Positions 11,060-19,448 of a DNA stretch of 27,205 nucleotides are shown here, piece after piece; position 1 is the first letter of the stretch; every line of letters begins with the position of its first letter. Where the stretch lies: positions 1-27,205 of the IMG/VR virus record IMGVR_UViG_3300035698_006116; one strand, written 5' to 3'. Origin of the DNA: a virus. The notes beneath the pieces are model-generated. The model did no database searches. It saw only the letters and a program-made list of their open reading frames with translations, and was not told the origin of the DNA. Both the position numbers and the translations under genes were made by a program.

Positions 11060-11686
11060 ATGCCAGCTCCAGTAGAAGGACATGCAAGACAATGTAAAGC
11101 GAAATCAACAGTCACGAAACGACGCTGTAGACGGTGGGCTTTAAGAGGTAGTGACTATTGCCAATTCCATGGAGGACGGCGTGCTGCATCGCAACAGTTT
11201 CATAGAAAGTGGTATCAAGTGCCAGGTTACTATTCTAAATTCCTAGGTCCTAGACTGTGCAAACAAGTTGAGGCTGCTCTTAATCAACCGCATGACGAAC
11301 AAGTATCACTGTACGAAGAGCTTGCAATAACTCGAGCTGCTGCGGTCCAAGCCTTACAACTGTGTGAAGTACTGTACGATCCTGAGAAATCTAAGAAGCT
11401 AGATGATGATACAAAAGCAGCTCTCGTACAGCTACAGCATTCAGCAATGATCAACGTTAAAGACATGGTCCTTGCTGCTGCTAAGATCGAGAAGGAATCA
11501 AAAGAAACAGTTAGTATCAAGACTATTAACTTGATCGTGACCCAGATCATTCTTGCCGTGAACGATGCATGCGGTGCTGACAACATTGAACTTGCAGACG
11601 CCATCGGCCTTGCTATAGACAACAGAGTGAGACTACCGTTGAACGATAAAATGTCACCGGAGATTGAACTCAACTTTTTATCTTAA
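11060..11686 (+). CDS. Putative terminase small subunit with HGG zinc-binding head
   Basis: 208 residues. The N-terminus has CKAKSTVTKRRCRRWALRGS then CQFHGGRR: a C-x(9)-C...C-x2-H-GG pattern found on several phage proteins near terminases. The rest is helical with KLDDDTKAALVQLQHSAMIN and an acidic middle. Location directly before the large terminase, at the head of the operon behind a strong promoter, is the main reason for the small-terminase call, which would recognise DNA and regulate TerL. No HTH is obvious, so an HGG-domain regulator is the alternative. Confidence 0.5.
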   Translation: MPAPVEGHARQCKAKSTVTKRRCRRWALRGSDYCQFHGGRRAASQQFHRKWYQVPGYYSKFLGPRLCKQVEAALNQPHDEQVSLYEELAITRAAAVQALQLCEVLYDPEKSKKLDDDTKAALVQLQHSAMINVKDMVLAAAKIEKESKETVSIKTINLIVTQIILAVNDACGADNIELADAIGLAIDNRVRLPLNDKMSPEIELNFLS

Positions 11687-11702
11687 CGTAATGGACTACG
11701 TT
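11685..11702 (+). promoter_or_regulatory. Hairpin in the gap before the large terminase start
   Basis: AACGTA (11685-11690) and TACGTT (11697-11702) pair around ATGGAC, ending two bases before ATG 11705. There is no SD for that ATG, so translation may depend on coupling or on this structure. Confidence 0.4.
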
Positions 11703-11704
11703 GC

Positions 11705-13582
11705 ATGCCAATCAAGCTTAACGTCAAAATTCCTGACCATTTGAAAGTTCTGTTCGAGAAACAGGATATGGTTGAGGTAAGAGGTCATGACGATAAGACG
11801 CATCAAGCACTCCTACTCTGGTTATGGTCTAAAGAAGATGGTATCTGGATTTCAAAACATCCAGATAAAGCATACCAACGTCTCGATGAGATGTTTGCTA
11901 TGTATCCCAAGCTTCCTCGAAATAAGATCACGTTCGCTGCTCCAAAAGATCTCGACTACAAAGACTTCACGCACTGCGTAATCGAGAGCCCCGATGAAAT
12001 GCCTGAGGCAGTAGCATGGACCCGTGAGCACGTCACCGGGGAACTTAGACTCTTGCTTCCCCACGCCGAGGACCAGATCGGCTCTTACATCGATACCTTA
12101 GGACTGACACTCACTGAACGTAAGGATCTTCTCCGGTCGGTTCGTTGCAGTGAGTGTTCGGATTATAATGAGCACGACCTAATCGCTTCAATCTCTCGTA
12201 CAGCTTTCTATGAGTTCGTTAAAGAGTTCTGGGCCGAGATCGTGCCTGAGAAATACGTAGACAACTGGCATATACGTTATCTCTGTGCTGAAATACAGCT
12301 TGTAGCAGAGCGCGTCTTTGATAACCGACCAAAGCTCTACGATCTGATCATTAACATAGCACCGGGTTCAACAAAGTCTCTTATCGCTTCGGTCTTTTTG
12401 CCTGCTTGGCTTTGGACTAAAATGCCGTCTCTTCGGTATATTGGCGGTTCATATGCGCATCCACTTGCCATGGATCTTTCTCGCAAGAGCCGCCAACTTA
12501 TTAAGTCTGCGAAATACCAACTTTGTTTCCCAGTTAAGATGCTTAAAGATCAAGATGCTAAGTCATTCTTCATGAATGAATCTGGCGGCATGCGCCTTGG
12601 GATGGGTACTGGTGGTATTGCTGGTTTTCACGCCCACCTTATTGTTGTTGACGACCCCTTGGACCCACAGAAGGCACTCTCCGATGCTGAGTTGCTTGCT
12701 GCTAATAAATGGATCAAAGAGTCACTGGCTCAGCGTAAGGTGGATCAACAGATCACTCCGATGATCCTTATCATGCAACGATTGCATGAGATGGATCCTA
12801 CAGGTGACATGCTTGATTACACTGAAGAAGGCCTAGTTAAGCATATCTGCATTCCTGCTGAATTGACAGATGACGTACGGCCGCGAGAGTTAATGTCCAA
12901 GTACGTTGATGGCTTGATGGATCCTGTTCGCTTGACTAGAGTGACATTGAAAGCCAAGCGGTTGCTGGGTAATTACATGTACTCAGGCCAGTATCTCCAA
13001 ACGCCGACAATGCCTTCTGGCGGTATGTTCAAGTGGGAGATGGTCAAGGTTGAAAGATGTAACGTCAAGTTCAAAAAGATTGTTCGATATTGGGATAAGG
13101 CCGGCACGCAAGACGACGGCTGTAAAACAGCCGGCGTTAAAATGGCGTTAGATGAGAACGATGAGATTTGGCTCTTGCACGTCGTGCTCGGTCAATGGGA
13201 CAGCGGTCTTCGTGAACGAATCATCAAACAGACTGCTGAATCTGACGGCAGGGGTGTCATCATCGGAATCGAACAAGAACCTGGTAGCGGTGGCAAGGAA
13301 TCTGCGCAAAACACTGTAAAGAATCTTCGTGGTTTCCGGGTTCGTGTTGACCGACCTACCGGAGATAAAGTTATTCGTGCTGACGCATATAGCACGCAAG
13401 TCAATGAAGGCCTCGTACACGCTTTGCCTGGTGAATGGTTGATACAATATCTAGACGAAATTAAGCTCTTCCCGCTAAGCAAGTTTAAAGATCAAGTTGA
13501 TGCTTCCAGTGGAGCGTACAAGCTACTAAGTGCTCAAGTGATCCGTGTCGGCGGTGGTGTTAATAAGAAGAGGTCAGCGTAA
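11705..13582 (+). CDS. terL: Terminase large subunit (ATPase and nuclease)
   Basis: 625 residues. Motor of DNA packaging: the ATPase drives DNA into the procapsid through the portal and the nuclease cuts concatemers. A Walker A variant NIAPGSTKS lies at about 217-225, Walker B LIVVDDP at 312-318. An RNase H-like nuclease domain follows, with RYWDKAGT (D464), IGIEQEPGSGGK (E523/E525) and KFKDQVDASSGA (D599). About 190 residues precede the ATPase, longer than usual, including CSEC at 148-151; that extension is unlike standard TerL and may be lineage-specific. No SD at the start. The stop overlaps the portal start (TAATG). Confidence 0.92.
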   Translation: MPIKLNVKIPDHLKVLFEKQDMVEVRGHDDKTHQALLLWLWSKEDGIWISKHPDKAYQRLDEMFAMYPKLPRNKITFAAPKDLDYKDFTHCVIESPDEMPEAVAWTREHVTGELRLLLPHAEDQIGSYIDTLGLTLTERKDLLRSVRCSECSDYNEHDLIASISRTAFYEFVKEFWAEIVPEKYVDNWHIRYLCAEIQLVAERVFDNRPKLYDLIINIAPGSTKSLIASVFLPAWLWTKMPSLRYIGGSYAHPLAMDLSRKSRQLIKSAKYQLCFPVKMLKDQDAKSFFMNESGGMRLGMGTGGIAGFHAHLIVVDDPLDPQKALSDAELLAANKWIKESLAQRKVDQQITPMILIMQRLHEMDPTGDMLDYTEEGLVKHICIPAELTDDVRPRELMSKYVDGLMDPVRLTRVTLKAKRLLGNYMYSGQYLQTPTMPSGGMFKWEMVKVERCNVKFKKIVRYWDKAGTQDDGCKTAGVKMALDENDEIWLLHVVLGQWDSGLRERIIKQTAESDGRGVIIGIEQEPGSGGKESAQNTVKNLRGFRVRVDRPTGDKVIRADAYSTQVNEGLVHALPGEWLIQYLDEIKLFPLSKFKDQVDASSGAYKLLSAQVIRVGGGVNKKRSA

Positions 13583-14955
13583 TGAATAAGGTATCACGAT
13601 TCAAACGAATGGTTGCAAACACGTTGACTTCGTTACGTCAAAATACCATTCGTAACTTGACTGGTGAAGGTCGCAATTATAACTTCGAATGCGGTTACCC
13701 AGATCTTATTGTTACAGAACAGTATCGGCAGTTCTACAATCGCATGGCTATTGCTCATAGAGCAGTACAAGTCTGGCCTGAGGAGTGCTGGCAGGTTATT
13801 CCAGATGTTTATGAGAATCAAGAAGGTGATGACACTGAGTTCGAGTTAGCATTAGCTAGTCTTGAGAAGCAGATTAAGTTGTCACAGTTTATGTCGCGTA
13901 TTGATATTCTCAGCGGCATTGGTAGATACGGTATCATGATTCTAGGCGTTGACGATGGCCAACTGCTGAATATGCCGTTAGAAGATAAGCCTGGTACAGT
14001 GACTCGCAAAATTCTGTATATCAAAGTTCTTGATGAGCAGTACGCAACGATTGCTTCAACTGAGAAGGATTCGAAAAGTGAACGGTTTGGGCGGCCTGTT
14101 TTGTACGACATACAACTTGAATCTGGCCAAAATCAATCAACAAATGTCAACGTGCATCACACTCGAGTGATCCACATTGCAGATAATCGAGAAACTGATG
14201 AGATCTTTGGCACGCCCCGCTTACAAGCACTTTATGATCATATTCACGATGTTCGCAAGGTCGCTGGCGGCGGGGCTGAGATGTTCTGGAAGGGCGGCTT
14301 CCCTGGTCTGAATATTACAGTTGATCCAAATCTTGATGTTGAATCTGTTGATATCGATGAGGACTCGCTTAAAGATGAGATGGAAGACTACTTCAATAGT
14401 CTTAAACGATACATGATTACAACTGGAGCTAAGGCTACAATGCTTGCTCCAGCTATCTCTGATCCTCGTGGCCACTTCGACATCCTAATGAAGCTTATTA
14501 CTATCGGCCTCGGTGTGCCACACCGCATTTTCACAGGTACAGAAGCTGCGAAGCTCGCTTCAGAGCAAGATAAAAATACTTGGGCTGGTAGAGTACGGAA
14601 GCGCCAAGATAACTATTTAACTCCGTTGCTCGTTCGCCCAGTCATCGATCGTTTTATCGAGATCGGTGTGTTACCAGAGACTGGACCTGATGGCTACGAA
14701 GTTGAATGGCCTAGTATCCTTGAATCATCTGAGAAGGACAAGTCTGAGACTGCAAAGACAATAACAGCTGCGATTTCGGAATACGTTTCTAAGGGAATGT
14801 CAGAGGTCATGGCGCCTCGGACTTACTTTAAACTTATTCACGATTTCAGTAAAGACGATATTGACGCCATTGAAAGTGAACTTACAGGCTTCCGTATCGA
14901 GACTGACGGTGATAATACTTTAGGAATTAAGGACGTCGATGAAACTGACGACTAA
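13582..14955 (+). CDS. Portal protein (DUF1073 type)
   Basis: 457 residues. Twelve copies would form the ring at the capsid vertex through which DNA passes. It fits the DUF1073 group (databases may attach an anti-CBASS Acb1 label to this family name, which does not mean that activity here). Evidence: position after TerL; an early YRQFYNRMAIAHRAVQ stretch; a VIHIADNRETDEIFGTPRLQ motif followed by a helix (VRKVAGGGAEMFWKGGFPGL); and IGLGVPHRIFTGTEAAKLAS in the second half, typical of these portals. The acidic C-terminus overlaps the minor head gene by 17 nt. Confidence 0.85.
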   Translation: MNKVSRFKRMVANTLTSLRQNTIRNLTGEGRNYNFECGYPDLIVTEQYRQFYNRMAIAHRAVQVWPEECWQVIPDVYENQEGDDTEFELALASLEKQIKLSQFMSRIDILSGIGRYGIMILGVDDGQLLNMPLEDKPGTVTRKILYIKVLDEQYATIASTEKDSKSERFGRPVLYDIQLESGQNQSTNVNVHHTRVIHIADNRETDEIFGTPRLQALYDHIHDVRKVAGGGAEMFWKGGFPGLNITVDPNLDVESVDIDEDSLKDEMEDYFNSLKRYMITTGAKATMLAPAISDPRGHFDILMKLITIGLGVPHRIFTGTEAAKLASEQDKNTWAGRVRKRQDNYLTPLLVRPVIDRFIEIGVLPETGPDGYEVEWPSILESSEKDKSETAKTITAAISEYVSKGMSEVMAPRTYFKLIHDFSKDDIDAIESELTGFRIETDGDNTLGIKDVDETDD

Positions 14956-17170
14956 CCAAGCTCTAAAGTATGATCCGACTCGCACTACTCAAATTAGAAA
15001 TTCGTTTTCTAAAGAGATGAAGCAGCGCCTGCGGGCACTGGTTAACTCTTTACAGTTACTTTTCAGTCAAGACTTGTTAGCACTTGACGAAGAGATCTCG
15101 ATCTTTGACAACCAAATAAGAGTGACATTTAATCTTGCTGCGAGATCGACGTATGCTTTTGCTAGTAACTCGACGAAGTTAACTGACTTCAACGCTTGGT
15201 TCAAAGAGCAAATCGATACCAATTTGCTATCTACCGACGCTATATCTGGGAAACCTTGGACACAGACTTACGTTGGTTCTTCTTATCGCAAGGGCATTCT
15301 TCGTGCTTACACTGACACTAACCAACAAAGCTTATCAAAGGGCTTGCCCGGCTATTCAGGATCAAAAGAAGACTTTCTTCGAGACGCTTTTTCTCAAGGC
15401 GAGATGCTTTCGAAACTCGAGCTAATTTCAACGCGCGTTTTTGAAGAACTCAAGGGTGTGACCGCAACAATGAGCCAGCAGATGTCGCGGATCATGGGGC
15501 AAGGACTTGCTGACGGCTTGAATCCGAAAACGATAGCACGTCAGATGTACAGCGATATTGGCAAATTAACTCGAACGCGCTACTTGACTATTGCACGCAC
15601 TGAAGTTATTCGGGCACACGCTGAAGGTCAACTCGATTCGTTTGAAGCACTTGGAGTCGAAGAAATTGGAGCCCAGGTCGAGTGGAGTACTGCCGGTGAC
15701 GACAGGGTCTGTGCTGAGTGTGCTAGCATGGAAGGCCAGATTTTCACTGTTCAAGAAGCCCGCGGCTACATCCCGCTCCATCCAAATTGTAGATGTGCTT
15801 GGATACCAGCGCCTGAGAGAAAAATTAAAGAACAGAAACGAGGACAAGAATCTATCTCTGATCCAGATGATCCGCAGAATACAAGAAAATCAATATACAG
15901 TGACATTGACGAAGCTTCAGGCGGCAAAGTCATCGGCAACCATGATCTCGTACCCGAGCTCTACAAGAAGTATAAGAATAAACCTAGAGTTTCGCAAGCA
16001 ACATGGAATCCGGCACTTCGTGGCGAGATTGACGTGGCGACTATTGCAAAGCTTAAGGACGAGATTGCAATAGACTTTCTTAAAGGTTTACAGTCTGGAG
16101 CAATCAAAGAGCACACGTTCTTACGTGTCGGAGCCAAGACAATTGACCCAATGCTGCGATCGCTGCAAGTAGCTCAAAAAGAAATTGATCTTGTTAATAA
16201 GCATCTGCAAGCTATTCTTAAAAAATCAGCTAAACCTGGAGTTAAGATAAGGCCGATTCCTAAACGGCCAACTATTCGGCTCGCAGAACCAGTATCTGCT
16301 CCAATTAAAGTGCCAACTGTGGCTACCAGTGAAGGAACTAAGTTTGCGACGGCTGAAGAGTACCGGCAGAACTTGCTTGACTTCGCAGCACAGTATCCAA
16401 GAGATACCGTCGGTCTTCGTAACGAGTTGTATCGACTTGGAAATGAACTTAGCGAAGCAAACAGTAAGTATCATCGGATACCCGTTAAGTTTTCAACAAG
16501 AGATGAGAGAACTGCTGCGTTTAAAGTTGTTGACAAATTAAACAAACAAGTAATGGCTTTACAGAAGAAAATAAAGCTTTCAGCGGAGAAACAAAGAACG
16601 TTGTTCGTTGAAGTTGAGAATAAAGCGGGCAATAACGTGATACGTGCAAGCTACAAAAGCGAAAAAGCAAATCCGAAATATATAAAAGCAGCTGATGAAG
16701 TAATGAGCTACATTCCTAAGACTAGAGAAACTCAGTTTGGGCGAGGCGTTGCAAAAGTAGGAGTCCAGCAAGATAAGCAGAATAGCAACTTGCTTGGCTC
16801 ATACAACAAGTACAGCGATGAGATCACAATGAAGACTAGCTCTGAAACTACGTTTACTCACGAGTTTACGCATCATTTACAGTATCAATTAAAAGGGTTT
16901 AAAGCAGCTGATACTGCGTTCTTTAAAGCTCGCACAGCTGGCGATAAGCTTGAGGAGCTTTGGAGTAACGTACAGTATAAAAAAGACGAATGGAGCAGGA
17001 TGGGTGCCAAAGCAGAATATGCGGGTCGAGTTTACGATAACGGATCTATTGGTGAAGTAGGAGCAGTTGCAATGGAGCTCTTTTGGGAAAACCCACTTAG
17101 TTTTGCAAAGAAAGACCCTGAATGGTTTAACTTTCTTATCTCTCAACTAAAAGGTATTCCTATATCATGA
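14939..17170 (+). CDS. Minor head protein (MuF/SPP1 gp7-like) fused to HEXXH metalloprotease-like domain
   Basis: 743 residues, about twice a plain minor head protein. Residues about 140-292 form the head-morphogenesis module: a helix ending TIARTEVIRAHAEGQLDSFE, then WSTAGDDRVCAECASMEGQI and PLHPNCRCAWIP, the canonical cysteine/histidine pattern. A Lys/Pro-rich, helical linker (about 340-540) leads to a C-terminal domain with THEFTHHLQY (H641-E642, H645; the HEXXH zinc motif) and EVGAVAMELF (E706 or E713, possible third ligand). MuF proteins in temperate phages are known to carry polymorphic effector domains; a virion-delivered protease acting in the host is inference. Overlaps portal and downstream genes. 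Confidence 0.75.
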   Translation: MKLTTNQALKYDPTRTTQIRNSFSKEMKQRLRALVNSLQLLFSQDLLALDEEISIFDNQIRVTFNLAARSTYAFASNSTKLTDFNAWFKEQIDTNLLSTDAISGKPWTQTYVGSSYRKGILRAYTDTNQQSLSKGLPGYSGSKEDFLRDAFSQGEMLSKLELISTRVFEELKGVTATMSQQMSRIMGQGLADGLNPKTIARQMYSDIGKLTRTRYLTIARTEVIRAHAEGQLDSFEALGVEEIGAQVEWSTAGDDRVCAECASMEGQIFTVQEARGYIPLHPNCRCAWIPAPERKIKEQKRGQESISDPDDPQNTRKSIYSDIDEASGGKVIGNHDLVPELYKKYKNKPRVSQATWNPALRGEIDVATIAKLKDEIAIDFLKGLQSGAIKEHTFLRVGAKTIDPMLRSLQVAQKEIDLVNKHLQAILKKSAKPGVKIRPIPKRPTIRLAEPVSAPIKVPTVATSEGTKFATAEEYRQNLLDFAAQYPRDTVGLRNELYRLGNELSEANSKYHRIPVKFSTRDERTAAFKVVDKLNKQVMALQKKIKLSAEKQRTLFVEVENKAGNNVIRASYKSEKANPKYIKAADEVMSYIPKTRETQFGRGVAKVGVQQDKQNSNLLGSYNKYSDEITMKTSSETTFTHEFTHHLQYQLKGFKAADTAFFKARTAGDKLEELWSNVQYKKDEWSRMGAKAEYAGRVYDNGSIGEVGAVAMELFWENPLSFAKKDPEWFNFLISQLKGIPIS

Positions 17171-17421
17171 TCGTCGTAGAAATATATGGAGTTCAAGCAA
17201 CGTTTGATAACGGAGAGTGGAGTAGTGACACTCTTCTTGAACGATCGTTGAACACTCTTACAGACATAGATGAAGCAGTACCAGCTGATGCCTTTGTCGT
17301 TAAGAACGGCATCTACGGGTTAGACGCTTTTGCAATAGACGCAATTAAACAGTTCGATCCAAAATTGATTGTCAATATCCCGAAAACACTTACAGATGAA
17401 GAGTTAGAAGTGTTATCATAA
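17167..17421 (+). CDS. Small acidic protein after the MuF-protease gene
   Basis: 84 residues, ATG overlapping the stop upstream. MIVVEIYGVQATFDNGEWSS, then SLNTLTDIDEAVPADAFVV and TLTDEELEVLS; strongly acidic. In this position phages often carry a small protein of unknown role with a V.G..A.Y..G.W start, which fits. Because a metalloprotease-like domain lies directly before it, an inhibitor or immunity role is a possible alternative, but nothing in the sequence demonstrates it. SD is inside the upstream gene. Confidence 0.6.
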   Translation: MIVVEIYGVQATFDNGEWSSDTLLERSLNTLTDIDEAVPADAFVVKNGIYGLDAFAIDAIKQFDPKLIVNIPKTLTDEELEVLS

Positions 17422-17430
17422 GGAGCAACT

Positions 17431-18849
17431 ATGCTTTATCAACAGTTAGTAAGAAACTTCAAACCGATCGTTCGCAATGACAAGATGCAAGGCAAAGAAT
17501 ATCTTGTAGTGCCTATGGTCATGATGATCGAAGGCGTATTAGCTGGCAACTGTGGCCCAGTTTACTATCCAGCTGCTGATATGGCTGAGATTCCATTAAC
17601 TTGGAATGCGAAACCCGTTGTCGTGTATCATCCAGCGTGCAACGGCGTGCATGGTTCTGCTTGTACTCCAGAAGAGCTAACTGCTCGCGGTATCGGTGTT
17701 ATCATGAATGCTGCGTTCGTACCTGCTACTGATGACAGTAAAGCAAAGTTGACTGCTGAAGCATGGATTGATCCTGAGAGAGTTGGAGTCATTGACGTTC
17801 GAGTGCTGGAAGCAGTTCAAAATCAAGTTATGCTTGAACTGTCAACTGGCTTGTTTATGGATGTTGAATCAGTTGAAGGCGAATTCGACGGCGTTGCATA
17901 CACCGGTATCGCTCATAACTTTCGTCCCGATCATCTTGCTGTCCTTCCTGATCTAGAAGGAGCTTGTTCGATGGCTGCTGGCGCTGGTTTCATTCGAGTC
18001 AATTCAAAAATGGCTGTAGAAAATGAGATTAGCTACGACGATACTCGCGCTCAACTACAAAGTCTTATTCGTCAAACTGATAAAGATAGTGAATGGACGT
18101 ACGTTGATGCTGTTTTCGAAGATTATTTTGTATACGATCGTGAAGACATACTTTATCAACAAGAATACACTAAATCACAGAATGGAGATATTGTTACGCT
18201 TAAAGGAATACCCGTTAAAGTTGTGCGGGTAATAACATATGAACTTGTTACTAACACAATGAAAGGGTCCGATATGGACAAGAAGAAAATTGTCGATCTG
18301 TTGATCGCAAACACCGCAGGACCGTGGTCTGAAGAAAACCGTGAAGCTCTCATGGGATTCAATGAAGCGACGCTTCAATCGCTCGTTCCGGCCGAAACTG
18401 ACGCCCCAACTGATGTTCAGAACGCCGCTGCTAACGGCGCCGCTGATCTGACTGCTGCTGCCATTGCTGCTGTCGCCGCTGCTTCTGCTTCTGCTGCTTC
18501 TGAAGGCGATCCAAAGATTCTATCGCTGAATGAACACATCGCCAGCCTACCCAAAGAGATGCAAGGTATGATTCGTCACGGTGTTACTGCTTACAACGCA
18601 GAGAAGAGCGCACTGGTCAAAACCTTGGTAGAGAACGATCGTTGTGCTCTTTCAGAAGAGTTCTTGAAAGAGAAGGACATTCCCGAGCTCAAAGCAATTG
18701 CCAACCTTGCAATTCCGGTTGCTGATCCGAAGCCTGATGGCGATTATCGCTTCACTCAAGACTTCTCTGCACAAGCTCCAGTTCACAATGTTGCACTTTC
18801 TAATGAAGAGCCTCTTGCTCTACCGTCAACTCAAGAAACAATTGCTTAA
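17431..18849 (+). CDS. Prohead protease (DUF2213 type) fused to scaffold
   Basis: 472 residues with SD AAGGAG. The first ~190 residues match DUF2213/U35-like capsid maturation proteases: PLTWNAKPVVVYHP (55-68), LELSTGLFMDVE (catalytic-type S138), GIAHNFRPDHLAVLPD (H168) and GACSMAAGAG (177-185). An Ala-rich linker (about 331-358) and charged helices to the end look like a scaffolding domain that the protease would cleave during capsid maturation. It precedes decoration and major capsid genes as expected. Between 200 and 280 there is a less typical insert (DAVFEDYFVYDREDI), which may be a separate small domain. Confidence 0.7.
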   Translation: MLYQQLVRNFKPIVRNDKMQGKEYLVVPMVMMIEGVLAGNCGPVYYPAADMAEIPLTWNAKPVVVYHPACNGVHGSACTPEELTARGIGVIMNAAFVPATDDSKAKLTAEAWIDPERVGVIDVRVLEAVQNQVMLELSTGLFMDVESVEGEFDGVAYTGIAHNFRPDHLAVLPDLEGACSMAAGAGFIRVNSKMAVENEISYDDTRAQLQSLIRQTDKDSEWTYVDAVFEDYFVYDREDILYQQEYTKSQNGDIVTLKGIPVKVVRVITYELVTNTMKGSDMDKKKIVDLLIANTAGPWSEENREALMGFNEATLQSLVPAETDAPTDVQNAAANGAADLTAAAIAAVAAASASAASEGDPKILSLNEHIASLPKEMQGMIRHGVTAYNAEKSALVKTLVENDRCALSEEFLKEKDIPELKAIANLAIPVADPKPDGDYRFTQDFSAQAPVHNVALSNEEPLALPSTQETIA

Positions 18850-18924
18850 ATCAAGCAGTTGCAGTACACTGCGTACAGTCCTAAGGTATTGAAGAAATCG
18901 TAAACTAAACGAAAGGAGTGCAAC

Positions 18925-19374
18925 ATGGCACTAGCTACACATCGTAGAATCGAGAATCGAGGCTACACTCTTCAGGAAGAAGCTCTTCTCGGAGAATCTG
19001 GAATTTATCCGGGTATGATTTGTGAATTGAATAGCGCCGGCTCTGCTATTAAGCATGCCACCGCTGAAGCATTAACTCCGATAATGATCCCATTGGAAGA
19101 CGCTCTTCAAGGTAAGAACGTTGGTACAGCATTCACTACGGCGAATCAAGCTTCGTTCATCTTCCCGTGCAAAGGCGCTGTCGTGAACGTTCTGGTTGCC
19201 AGCGGTGAATTGGTTTCAATCAACTCTAAGCTCTGCAGTGGCGGCGCTGGCTTGTTTGTTGTAGCCGAAGAACCGTCATCTGGTATTTCTGGTGAAGGCG
19301 TTCTGTGTGCGGCAATCGAAGGCCAAGCAACTGTGCTAACCGCAAACACTCTCGTTGCAGCACGCGTTATCTAA
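18925..19374 (+). CDS. Capsid decoration/cement protein
   Basis: 149 residues, strong SD (AAAGGAG). Pattern typical of phage head decoration proteins: IYPGMICELNSAGSAIKHAT, then IPLEDALQGKNVGTAFTTAN, and a C-terminal barrel-like part with GAVVNVLVASGE and LCSGGAGLFVV. Such proteins bind the outside of the expanded capsid lattice and stabilise it. Located directly before the major capsid protein. A hairpin with T-run follows, which may set the relative dose of decoration and capsid mRNAs. Confidence 0.7.
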   Translation: MALATHRRIENRGYTLQEEALLGESGIYPGMICELNSAGSAIKHATAEALTPIMIPLEDALQGKNVGTAFTTANQASFIFPCKGAVVNVLVASGELVSINSKLCSGGAGLFVVAEEPSSGISGEGVLCAAIEGQATVLTANTLVAARVI

Positions 19375-19377
19375 GCA

Positions 19378-19400
19378 AACAGCTTGCTTAGCTTGTTTTT
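19378..19400 (+). terminator. Hairpin with T-run before the capsid gene (possible attenuator)
   Basis: AACAGCT and AGC-t-TGTT (19378-19397) form a 7-bp stem with one bulge and a TGCTT loop, followed by TTTTT (19396-19400). A weak TAAAAT box is nearby at 19414-19419, so the capsid gene could have extra transcription; not enough to call a promoter. Confidence 0.4.
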
Positions 19401-19448
19401 CTTGGTTGTTTGTTAAAATCAATACCTGAATTCTGAAAGGATTCAATC

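Noticed and set aside
6559-12950. 14-mer TAGAGTGACATTGA at 6559 and 12937
   Set aside because: One pair of 14-mers is expected by chance in a window of this size, and the second copy lies inside the terminase gene.
13582-14955. Anti-CBASS (Acb1) activity for the portal
   Set aside because: The name attached to this portal family in databases does not show the phosphodiesterase function; position and motifs fit a portal.
15591-16073. 160-residue alternate plus frame inside the minor head gene
   Set aside because: The main frame carries the conserved MuF pattern; the alternate frame has no SD or recognisable motif.
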